A stretch of DNA of 64,000 bases from Aquamicrobium lusatiense (GTDB taxonomy: Bacteria; Pseudomonadota; Alphaproteobacteria; Rhizobiales; Rhizobiaceae): assembly GCF_014201615.1 (NCBI RefSeq), contig NZ_JACHEU010000007.1:1-64000 (forward strand). The letters run 5' to 3'. A program made the translations under genes and the position numbers. This document shows, one piece after another, positions 55,991 to 63,420 of this stretch (position 1 is the first letter of the stretch; each line of letters opens with the position of its first letter). The notes under the pieces were generated by a model. The model saw nothing but the letters and a program-made list of their open reading frames with translations. It had not been told where the DNA came from and did no database searches.

Positions 55991-56974
55991 TCAATGCTCC
56001 TGTTCGGTTTTCTCCGACTTTCTGAATGCCTCATAAAGGCTGCTCAGATTACTCGAAATCCACTCGGCAAATCTGGGTCCGTCGGCTGCTCCAATTGCAA
56101 GAGTTGCCGTCTTACCTGCCTTTTTCAGCCGTACGCTGACCTTCTTGTCCTGGGGTAGCCAGGCTGTGTCCGCAGACTTCGTGACAGCCTTGCGAGCAGG
56201 CTTGCTCCCGGCAGCCAAAGCGGCGTGCAAAGCTTCAAAGCGGGCGTTGCTGTCGAGTTGGCTGAACTCGGGTGTTGCGGCGACGGAGCCTGCCATTTCC
56301 AGCCGGCGAGGTACCAGAAGGGAGAGCTCCACCCACCTCTCCCGGCCGATAGCCGGCGCCGGGCCGATTGCCTTGATGATATCTTCGGGGACACGGGTTA
56401 CTGTCGTGATCATCTTCGACACAGCCGCTTCGTTAGAGGCCAGAGCCGAACAGATGATGTCGCGGGTGTAACCAAGATCCTCGAGGCGCTTTGCGAATGC
56501 GGCCTTCTCGATAAAGCTCAAATTCGCCCGGGCAGAATTCTCCTGCCCCTGGGCGATGACATGCGCCTTGTCATCAATCGCTTTCACCACGGCCCGGACC
56601 TTGCGGCCGAGCTCTTTCGCCACCCTGACGCGACGATGGCCGAACACGATCATGTAACGACCTTCCCGCTCGGGATGAGGACGCACCAATATCGGCGAAT
56701 TCTGGCCATTCTCTCTAATGGCTTCGAGAAGTTCCTGATGATGTTCCTGATCTTCGGAGAGACGGTCGGCAACAAACGAGCCATCGATCATCTCGGGGTC
56801 GAGATCCACCACCTGCTCGCCTTCGAGATAGGCATCGGCCTGCCGCGCCAGCTCGCTGACCGAGCGGATCATCGACTTGGACGCGCCACGCATGGGATAG
56901 GCTGGCGCATTCGAAGCGCCCTGCCCTTCCTCATTTGTCTCCATAAGGCCTGACAGCAGGTTCTTACGGGCCAT
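55991..56974 (-). CDS. repB: Partition protein RepB (ParB family)
   Basis: The 327-residue protein has a RepB N-terminal basic region, then the ParB/Srx nuclease-like domain with SPILVRPHPEREGRYMIVFG and HRRVRVAKELGRKVRAVV. A helix-turn-helix region follows (TRDIICSALASNEAAVSKMI), then a C-terminal dimerisation segment. RepB binds parS centromeres and with RepA segregates the replicon. The gene lies 71 bases after repA, and that gap holds a parS-like palindrome. Confidence 0.96.
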   Translation of the reverse strand: MARKNLLSGLMETNEEGQGASNAPAYPMRGASKSMIRSVSELARQADAYLEGEQVVDLDPEMIDGSFVADRLSEDQEHHQELLEAIRENGQNSPILVRPHPEREGRYMIVFGHRRVRVAKELGRKVRAVVKAIDDKAHVIAQGQENSARANLSFIEKAAFAKRLEDLGYTRDIICSALASNEAAVSKMITTVTRVPEDIIKAIGPAPAIGRERWVELSLLVPRRLEMAGSVAATPEFSQLDSNARFEALHAALAAGSKPARKAVTKSADTAWLPQDKKVSVRLKKAGKTATLAIGAADGPRFAEWISSNLSSLYEAFRKSEKTEQEH

Positions 56975-57029
56975 TCAACCTCTCCTGTTGTTGCCTAATT
57001 CGTTGAAACACAACGGCGAAGACGTGTTT

Positions 57030-57044
57030 TTGTCGGCTGACAAG
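57030..57044. promoter_or_regulatory. parS-like palindrome between repA and repB
   Basis: TTGTCGGCTGACAAG is an interrupted palindrome (TTGTC-N-GC-N-GACAA) with central GC, as in repABC centromeres. A copy differing at one base is at 58438-58452. Location next to repB and repA fits RepB binding sites of Ti-type plasmids. Confidence 0.7.
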
Positions 57045-57045
57045 A

Positions 57046-58254
57046 TCACCTCCCCCACGCTTCGTGAATAAGTCCGGCTATTTCCGAGTTCACACCATCC
57101 AGAGATTCCATCGCCCGCTCATAGGTCGAACGGGTCATGGTGTTCTTTTCCACCTCGTACAAAGTCTGCTTGGTGATGCCGGCATCGGATATGGCCGTGG
57201 ACTTGAGCATCTGGTTTCTGAGGATGAATTCGCCAAACAGCGTTTGCAGGAAAGCCACCATCTGCGCCTGCGGCTGGTCCATCGGCTCATAGCGCGTGAT
57301 CAGATAGCGATACCATTCCAGATTGACCTCTGCGCCAGCGCTGCGGATCGGCTCCAGGATGTTGCCCAGCATCAACAGGAACTGGCCCATCGACATCACA
57401 TCCAGCATCTGCGGATGAATGGTAATCAGCACCGACGTGGCGGCTGTCAAAGCGGCAATCGTCAGATAGCCGAGATGTGGCGGACAGTCGACGACCACAA
57501 CATCGTAGCGGTTCTCCACCTCTTCCAGAGATCGCGCGATGCGCGTGAAAAAGGCCTTACCGGCATTGGAACTGCGGTCGGCCATCGCCAGCGGCGTATC
57601 GTACTCGAATTCCTGCAATTCGAGATTTGCAGGCACGATGTCGAGCCCCGGGAAATTGGTGGTATGAATGATGTCGGAAAGAGAGACCCTTTCGTCATCA
57701 TAACGGATGGCGTCGTAGAGCGACTTGATCCTGTCGAGTTCGGGCTGGAAGCCATGCAGCGAAGACAGCGATGCCTGCGGATCGAGGTCGACGGCCAACA
57801 CACGGTGCCCGGTCAGCGCCAGATACTGCGCCAGATGCGCGGCCGTCGTCGTCTTGCCGGAGCCGCCCTTGAAATTGACGACGGCCAGAACCTGCAGCTT
57901 TTCTCCCGGGCGGCGATGCGGAACATATCTGCGCGCTTCCGAGCGTCCGTACTGGTCGAGATACTGCCTGAGCTCCAGCATCTGCTGGGCAGTATAAGAG
58001 CGCCGGCCCGTCGATGACGTTTCAGGAACGGGACCCTTGCCTTCGAGATGCAGCTTCTTCAGATGGCTCTGGGAAACGCCCAGGTAATTCGCAACTTCAG
58101 CCAGCGTAAACGAACGCAGATCCTTCTTAGCAAGCGGCGGGAATCGCTGCAGGCTCAGAAGATGCAGCTTCTGCGAAATCTGATCGCCCTGCTCGAGAAT
58201 GTGTTTCTCGAAATGCAACGGCTGTCTTGCTGGTCTCGGTGAACTCACGTTCAT
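57046..58254 (-). CDS. repA: Partition ATPase RepA (ParA family)
   Basis: The 402-residue protein has an N-terminal winged-helix region that binds operator DNA (LAEVANYLGVSQSHLKKLHL, residues about 50-70). The ParA ATPase follows: deviant Walker A VNFKGGSGKTTTAAHLAQYL near 127, VDLDPQASLSSL, and Walker B YDVVVVDCPPHLGYL. It drives plasmid segregation with RepB and represses the operon. It is the first gene of repABC; a 20-bp palindrome lies 27 bases upstream of its ATG. Confidence 0.96.
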   Translation of the reverse strand: MNVSSPRPARQPLHFEKHILEQGDQISQKLHLLSLQRFPPLAKKDLRSFTLAEVANYLGVSQSHLKKLHLEGKGPVPETSSTGRRSYTAQQMLELRQYLDQYGRSEARRYVPHRRPGEKLQVLAVVNFKGGSGKTTTAAHLAQYLALTGHRVLAVDLDPQASLSSLHGFQPELDRIKSLYDAIRYDDERVSLSDIIHTTNFPGLDIVPANLELQEFEYDTPLAMADRSSNAGKAFFTRIARSLEEVENRYDVVVVDCPPHLGYLTIAALTAATSVLITIHPQMLDVMSMGQFLLMLGNILEPIRSAGAEVNLEWYRYLITRYEPMDQPQAQMVAFLQTLFGEFILRNQMLKSTAISDAGITKQTLYEVEKNTMTRSTYERAMESLDGVNSEIAGLIHEAWGR

Positions 58255-58280
58255 TCGGGCTGCATTTCCTAATAACGATT

Positions 58281-58300
58281 TTTAGAGAAGTTTCTCCAAA
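58281..58300. promoter_or_regulatory. Candidate RepA operator palindrome
   Basis: TTTAGAGAAGTTTCTCCAAA fits TTTNGAGAANNTTCTCNAAA, a 20-bp inverted repeat immediately upstream of repA, where RepA autorepresses in studied repABC operons. Confidence 0.55.
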
Positions 58301-58437
58301 CAACCGTGATTATGCCCGATTCGGGTTTGCCGGCAATAGCGCCCCCTGCTGAATCAATGCCCTCCCCAGCTAAATAACAGCCCTCACCTTCCATAGAAAT
58401 TTATATGCCTTTGAAATAAAAGCCTTTTGTTGGGATT

Positions 58438-58452
58438 TTGTCCGCTGACAAG
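58438..58452. promoter_or_regulatory. Second parS-like palindrome, upstream of repA
   Basis: TTGTCCGCTGACAAG differs by one base from the copy at 57030-57044 and keeps the TTGTC/GACAA arms and central GC. It lies 185 bases upstream of repA. Confidence 0.65.
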
Positions 58453-58860
58453 CCTGCATCCCCACCTTTTCGGGCTCAAGAATTCGCCGACAGCCCTTGT
58501 TCAGGCGAATATGTTCCGGCCGCCGACGGTGGAACAGCCAGCGAATCGATTTTACGCGTTGCGCTCCTGCATGTGGTCTGGAGGCCTGTAGAAAACGCTC
58601 CGGAACACCGGACGCATCCGGCACACTGACCCCTTATAACAGAAGTTGTGCTGTGCCGGGTGGATGATGTTATGCTCGGCACGTCATTCGTCGGAATCGG
58701 GAACTTCTGTCGAATGGGGAGAGGGGAAGCAGTTGCTTATGACGATCACGACTTCAATGAGCCGTCCGTCCGGCACGGTTTTTACATGGCTGATGGCATC
58801 ACAAAAGTCTGGTGCGGGATCACCCGGGCCCGGTTTCATCAAAGCGATGGCCTGACCGCA
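58453..58860. other. Gap between the repABC control region and the TetR gene
   Basis: The open frame of the TetR gene extends upstream through much of this stretch, but the extra sequence lacks family resemblance. Nothing else is recognisable. Confidence 0.4.
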
Positions 58861-59496
58861 GTGGAGAAATCTCGTCCGCCTACCCGCATTCAGACCAAGC
58901 GGCGCCGAAAAATTCTGGAAGCAGCGCTGGAGATATTTTCCACGCATGGCTTTCGCGGCGCGACCATCGACCAGATCGCCGAAGCTGCCGGCATGTCCAA
59001 GCCCAACCTGCTGTACTATTTTCGCAGCAAGGACGAAATCCACAGCACGCTGATCAAGCGTCTGCTGGACGACTGGCTACAGCCTCTCCGCGATCTCGAT
59101 GCCGATGGCGATCCGATGGCCGAGTTGCAGTCATATATCCGGCGCAAGATGGAGATGTCCCGGGATTTCCCGAGAGAGGGAAGGCTGTTCACCAATGAGA
59201 TTCTACAGGGCGCACCGCACACGCTGGAAATGCTTCAGGATGTGCTGAAACCGCTTGTCGACGAAAAGGTGAAGGTCATCGAAGGATGGATGAAAGATGG
59301 CCGTATCGCCCAGACCGATCCATATCACCTGATCTTCTCGCTCTGGGCGACGACACAGCATTATGCCGATTTCGACGTACAGGTGAGGGCGGTTCTTGGG
59401 CCTGATCGCAGCGGAGAACGGCTGTTCGAAGATGGGGCACAGTTCCTCGAACAGCTTTACCTCAACGGGCTTTCGCCAGAGGCCAGCAGAAACTGA
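58861..59496 (+). CDS. TetR-family regulator, RutR-like
   Basis: From GTG 58861 the protein is 211 residues, the length of RutR. The N-terminal helix-turn-helix reads ILEAALEIFSTHGFRGATID then MSKPNLLYYFRSKDEIHSTL. The C-terminal domain has RutR-type segments (YIRRKMEMSRDFPREGRLFT, EILQGAPHTLEMLQDVLKPL, LIFSLWATTQHYADFDVQVR). RutR senses uracil and controls pyrimidine use. The gene converges on dihydropyrimidinase, 57 bases away. ATG 58786 is an alternative start; no strong ribosome-binding site distinguishes them. Confidence 0.88.
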   Translation: MEKSRPPTRIQTKRRRKILEAALEIFSTHGFRGATIDQIAEAAGMSKPNLLYYFRSKDEIHSTLIKRLLDDWLQPLRDLDADGDPMAELQSYIRRKMEMSRDFPREGRLFTNEILQGAPHTLEMLQDVLKPLVDEKVKVIEGWMKDGRIAQTDPYHLIFSLWATTQHYADFDVQVRAVLGPDRSGERLFEDGAQFLEQLYLNGLSPEASRN

Positions 59497-59526
59497 CCGG
59501 CCGCGCAGATTGCTCTGCGCGGCCGG
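59497..59526. terminator. Bidirectional hairpin between convergent genes
   Basis: Thirteen bases CCGGCCGCGCAGA pair perfectly with TCTGCGCGGCCGG across a TTGC loop, directly after the TetR stop and 28 bases before the dihydropyrimidinase stop. No T-run follows, but position and strength suit a bidirectional terminator. Confidence 0.75.
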
Positions 59527-59553
59527 TGTGGTCTTGCAAGTGTTTCGACAGGA

Positions 59554-61008
59554 TCACACGCCGATGGGCATATGCTCCGGGGAGCGGGTGACAGCGCGTG
59601 GCGCGGTCAGTTCCTTCCATGTCGAAAGCGCCTTGTTGACGGCCTGGAAAGGCTGGCGGGCAATGAACTTGCCGCGTCCGGGCTTTGCTCTGGCAACGCC
59701 TTCGCCCCAAACGACGTCCCCGCGCGAAAGCGTGTAGCGCGGCAGACCGGACACCTTCATGCCCTCGAAGACATTGTAGTCGATGATCGACTTCTGGTTT
59801 GCCGCCGAGATGGTCTTGCCCGTCTTCGGGTCCCACACAACGAGATCGGCATCGGCACCCGGCACGATAGCGCCCTTGCGCGGATAGATGTTGAGGATCT
59901 TCGCAATGTTGGTGGAGGTCACGGCGACGAACTCGTTCGGCGTCAGCCGGCCGGTTTCGACGCCAGTGGTCCACAGCATCGACAAGCGGTCTTCGACGCC
60001 GCCCGTGCCATTGGGAATCTTCGTGAAATCGTTGAGCCCGAGCAGCTTCTGCTTCATGGTGAAGGCGGCGTGATCGGTAGCCACCGTATGCAGCGAGCCC
60101 GATTGCAGACCCGCCCACAGCGAAGCCTGGTGGCGGGCGTCGCGGAAGGGCGGAGACATGACGCGCTGCGCCGCGTGGGCCCAGTCGGGATTGGAATATT
60201 CGCTCTCATCCAGCGTCAGGTGCTGGATCAGCGGCTCGCCATAGACGCGGATGCCCTTATGCTGGGCGCGGCGGATGGCTTCATGCGCCTGCTCGCAGGA
60301 GACGTGCACGATGTAGATCGGAACGCCGGCGGCATCGGCAATGGTGATGGCGCGGTTGACGGCCTCACCCTCGACATCCGGAGGCCGCGAATAGGCATGC
60401 GCCTCGGGGCCGCTCAGGCCGGAACTCATCAGCTTCTGCTGCATGGCCGCGACAAGGTCGCCGTTTTCGGCATGAACGAAGGGGATGGCGCCAAGCGCGG
60501 CGCAGCGCTGGAACGAGGCGAACATCTCGTCGTCGTTGACCATCAGCGCGCCCTTGTAGGCCATGAAGTGCTTGAACGTATTCACGCCGCGCCCGACGAC
60601 GGTTTCCATCTCCTCGAAGATCTTTTTCGACCAGCCGGTGATGGAGACATGGAAGGAATAGTCGCTGCATGCCTGACGCGCCGCGCGCTCCTCCCACTCA
60701 TCGAGGGCTGCTATCAGTCCGTCCTCACCGGGGATGACGAAGTCCACCACCATCGTCGTTCCGCCCGAAACGGCGGCATAAGTGCCGCTTTCCCATGTCT
60801 CCGCCGTGGTGGTGCCCATGAAGGGCATCTCAAAATGGGTGTGCGGGTCGATGCCGCCGGGAATGATCAATGCGCCTTCGGCGTCGATGACCTCATCACC
60901 CTTGAGATCCGGTCCGATGGCGGCGATGGTCTCGCCTTCGATCAGCACATCCGCCTCATAGCTGCGGTCGGCGGCGACGATCGTGCCTCCCTTGATTACT
61001 TTCGACAT
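59554..61008 (-). CDS. hydA: Dihydropyrimidinase / D-hydantoinase
   Basis: The 484-residue cyclic amidohydrolase has the metal site GGIDPHTHFEMPFMG, the carboxylated Lys in GVNTFKHFMAYKGALMVND, later His ligands (IPFVHAENGD and IYIVHVSCEQAHEA) and the catalytic Asp in TVATDHAAF. It opens dihydrouracil, dihydrothymine or 5-substituted hydantoins. It follows an NCS1 permease gene on the same strand, and the RutR-like gene converges on it. Dihydropyrimidine dehydrogenase and beta-ureidopropionase genes are not in the window. Confidence 0.95.
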   Translation of the reverse strand: MSKVIKGGTIVAADRSYEADVLIEGETIAAIGPDLKGDEVIDAEGALIIPGGIDPHTHFEMPFMGTTTAETWESGTYAAVSGGTTMVVDFVIPGEDGLIAALDEWEERAARQACSDYSFHVSITGWSKKIFEEMETVVGRGVNTFKHFMAYKGALMVNDDEMFASFQRCAALGAIPFVHAENGDLVAAMQQKLMSSGLSGPEAHAYSRPPDVEGEAVNRAITIADAAGVPIYIVHVSCEQAHEAIRRAQHKGIRVYGEPLIQHLTLDESEYSNPDWAHAAQRVMSPPFRDARHQASLWAGLQSGSLHTVATDHAAFTMKQKLLGLNDFTKIPNGTGGVEDRLSMLWTTGVETGRLTPNEFVAVTSTNIAKILNIYPRKGAIVPGADADLVVWDPKTGKTISAANQKSIIDYNVFEGMKVSGLPRYTLSRGDVVWGEGVARAKPGRGKFIARQPFQAVNKALSTWKELTAPRAVTRSPEHMPIGV

Positions 61009-61158
61009 TGCTGAAGCCTTTCATTTTCATGCGGGTGACCGGGCGCGCGATACGGCCGGGTCGAACGGGGCTATGCGGGCGCTCATCTCATCTTTCGCGC
61101 TTGCGGCCGGGTTGGGGGAGCCGGTCCGCGCACCACCGCAGCGCCGGTCGGTGGCAGG

Positions 61159-61185
61159 AACCGCCGGCCGTCTGCCGGCGGTTTT
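61159..61185 (+). other. Stem-loop between permease and dihydropyrimidinase genes
   Basis: AACCGCCGGC pairs perfectly with GCCGGCGGTT across CGTCT, and TTTTC follows on the plus strand. On the plus strand it looks like an intrinsic terminator; on the minus-strand transcript it is a plain hairpin in the 235-base intergenic region. Confidence 0.5.
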
Positions 61186-61243
61186 CTTGCTGAGGCTGGT
61201 CATGGGAGCAGGAGACCTGTCCCGCTCCCATGGAATTTTCGTC

Positions 61244-62674
61244 TTAGTCAGTGGCGACGGTGCCAAGCGCACGGCGTTTGCTGGTGCTGAGCTGGCAATA
61301 GATGACCGCCGACAGCACGACGCCGACAGGCCAGGAGAACGGCGTCCAGGCGCTGATCGCAGGGATGACCGACATGCCGATGGCAATGATGCCCGAGACG
61401 ACAAGGGCAATGATGGCGTTGGTGTTGTAGCCGCCATTGTAATAATACTTGCCGCCGGGCGTATCGTCGAACAGAGCATCCGAATCGATTTTCTGACGCC
61501 TGATGATGTAGTAGTCCGCCATCACGATGCCGTAGAGCGGCCCCATCAGGGCTCCGACGCTGCCGATGAAGTGATTGACGATCACCGGGCTGGAAAACAG
61601 GTTCCACGGCGTCACGATCACCGACAGAATGGCCACGACCACACCCGCCTTGCGGAAGGTGAAGTGACGCGGCCACACATTGATGATGTCATAGACCGGC
61701 GCGACGAAGTTCATGATGATGTTGATGCCGGCCGTGGCCGTGCCGATGGCGATGATGGCCACCAGCAGGATGGCGATGCTGTCGATGTCCTTCATCAGCG
61801 CGATCGGATCGTGGATCGCCTCGCCATAGACCTTCACCGAGGCCAGCGCGATGACGATGGAGATGGCGCCGAAAGCCGTCGCGTTCAGCAGCAGGCCCCA
61901 TGCGTTGCCGCGGCGCACCGAGGCCTCGTCGGGCGCGTTGCGGGTAAAGTCGGCAAAGTTCAGCGTCGGGCCGGCAAGATAGGCGACAACGATGAACATG
62001 GCGGAAGCCATGCCGAACAGGCCACTGTTATGCTCCACGGTGCGGTAGCTGAAATCGACCGACCAGCCGGCACGTGCCAGGACCCATACGGCAAGCGCGA
62101 TCATGGCGATCCAGATGGCGGGACCGGCGAAGTCGGAGAGGCGGCGCACCGCCTCCATGCCGCGCGATAGCACGATGAGCTGCGCAAAGGACAGCACGAG
62201 GAAGCAGATCCAGCCGAGCGTCGAAAGGCCCGCGAACGAGCTTTCCGTCAGGGTTGCCGAGGATGGAAACACCTTGATGACCAGAAGCATCATCGCCGCG
62301 GAGGCCAGATAAGTCTGGATGCCGTACCATGCCACGGCAACGATGGCGCGCAGAATGGCGGGGATGTTGGCGCCGTAAACGCCGAAGCTGGCGCGCGCAA
62401 AGACCGGGAACGGCACCTTGACGCGCTGACCGGCCACGCCGCTCATATTGTTGGTGAAATAGAGAATGATGATGCCCGCCGTGAATGCGGCGATCATCTG
62501 GTATCCGCTCAGGCCCAGTGCGAACAGGCCGACCGCCATGGTGTATCCGCCGAGGCTGTGCCAGCCCGACATCCACCAGGCAAACAGGTTCCATGTCTTC
62601 CATGTACCCGTCGCCGTCTCCGGCGATAGCTCGACGTTGAAAAGTCGAGACGATTCATTTGCATGCTTATGCAT
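61244..62674 (-). CDS. NCS1-family nucleobase/hydantoin:cation symporter
   Basis: The 476-residue protein has 12 predicted helices. Its ATG follows GGGAGGAG. Family features include NLFAWWMSGWHSLGGYTMAV (helix 1), VPFPVFARASFGVYGANIPA, TLNFADFTRNAP (substrate site region) and PLYGIVMADYYIIRRQKID. NCS1 carriers bring in uracil, allantoin, cytosine or hydantoins with a cation. Next to dihydropyrimidinase, uptake of a pyrimidine or hydantoin is likely. Confidence 0.93.
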   Translation of the reverse strand: MHKHANESSRLFNVELSPETATGTWKTWNLFAWWMSGWHSLGGYTMAVGLFALGLSGYQMIAAFTAGIIILYFTNNMSGVAGQRVKVPFPVFARASFGVYGANIPAILRAIVAVAWYGIQTYLASAAMMLLVIKVFPSSATLTESSFAGLSTLGWICFLVLSFAQLIVLSRGMEAVRRLSDFAGPAIWIAMIALAVWVLARAGWSVDFSYRTVEHNSGLFGMASAMFIVVAYLAGPTLNFADFTRNAPDEASVRRGNAWGLLLNATAFGAISIVIALASVKVYGEAIHDPIALMKDIDSIAILLVAIIAIGTATAGINIIMNFVAPVYDIINVWPRHFTFRKAGVVVAILSVIVTPWNLFSSPVIVNHFIGSVGALMGPLYGIVMADYYIIRRQKIDSDALFDDTPGGKYYYNGGYNTNAIIALVVSGIIAIGMSVIPAISAWTPFSWPVGVVLSAVIYCQLSTSKRRALGTVATD

Positions 62675-63229
62675 TAAGCTCCTCCCAGAATGGTTGCGTT
62701 GATGTCGTATCCTGCCCGGCACCTCCTAGGCCGCTGCGGGATACGCCGTTGTTCAGCTGTCGATAATGGTCAGCCCCCTTGCGATACACGCCACCCGTCT
62801 TCGCCCCAGCGGGGAGAGGCGGTTGTGGAATGATCCGTATGTCATGAGGGCTGGAGGCAGAGCCTCACCACAGGCACCGGCATGGTGCAGGAAGGGCGGG
62901 CTCTGCATGTCCTGAAATGCCTTGAAAGGCACTTTCGGGCATCTTGCGGACGGTGCGGCGCAGGCGATGGGAAATGGTATTGGCTGCGCGGATCGCGCCT
63001 TGCCGGTCACATCGGGAACTTCACGCCGACACATCATGTCGAATTCTCTCCCATATGCATGGCATCGGAGATTTCCTGCCCGGATTCTGATGTCCGGTTG
63101 AGGGGATCCCCAAGCCTGGCTCCGGCACCCATCTTCAGATGGACTCAGGATACCGAAGCCAAAGATAACGAAAATTCAGTGGGTTACCTTAGTCGGAAAC
63201 ATTCCGGCTGACGTTTCGTAAACACCCAC
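62675..63229. other. Intergenic region between divergent permease and cofG genes
   Basis: About 555 bases without a supported gene. Short frames on both strands look like noise. It contains the upstream region of the minus-strand permease gene; no clear promoter boxes stand out. Confidence 0.4.
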
Positions 63230-63277
63230 TTGACATTTTTTTATCATGCAGTCAAATTTTGATCAGATGATAAAAAA
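63230..63277 (+). promoter_or_regulatory. Promoter-associated inverted repeat upstream of cofG
   Basis: TTGACA at 63230-63235 could be a -35 box. A perfect 11-bp inverted repeat follows: TTTTTTATCAT at 63237-63247 and ATGATAAAAAA at 63267-63277. Between the arms is a partly symmetric GTCAAATTTTGATC. The arrangement suggests an operator over the promoter. Confidence 0.6.
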
Positions 63278-63292
63278 TGGGAGGAGGAACCC

Positions 63293-63409
63293 ATGAAGCA
63301 GGCACTCGCCACAGGTGCAGGCTTGCCACGGAGGAGGGGCGGAATCCGTATCCGCGTCAGTTCCGGACAAGGCATTTTTCTGCACGATCATTCTCCTGCG
63401 ACCGTCTGA
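63293..63409 (+). CDS. Small ORF, possible leader peptide before cofG
   Basis: The 38-codon frame begins MKQALATGAGLPRRRGG and has one of the best ribosome-binding sites in the window (GGGAGGAGGAACCC before ATG). It stops 11 bases before the cofG ATG, which itself lacks a good site. It could be a translated leader coupling translation into cofG, or the start of a gene lost by deletion. No homologue is recognised. Confidence 0.45.
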   Translation: MKQALATGAGLPRRRGGIRIRVSSGQGIFLHDHSPATV

Positions 63410-63420
63410 CGGCCGGCACC

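Noticed and set aside
58327..58336. TTGCCGGCAA palindrome considered as parS
   Set aside because: Central CG instead of GC and no second copy seen; the TTGTC-type pair fits better.
59572..61014. 480-codon plus-strand frame opposite dihydropyrimidinase
   Set aside because: Mirror frame of a well-conserved enzyme; contains no recognisable domain.
60983..62170. 395-codon plus-strand frame opposite the NCS1 permease
   Set aside because: His/Asp/Arg-rich composition, antisense to a conserved membrane protein; a shadow.
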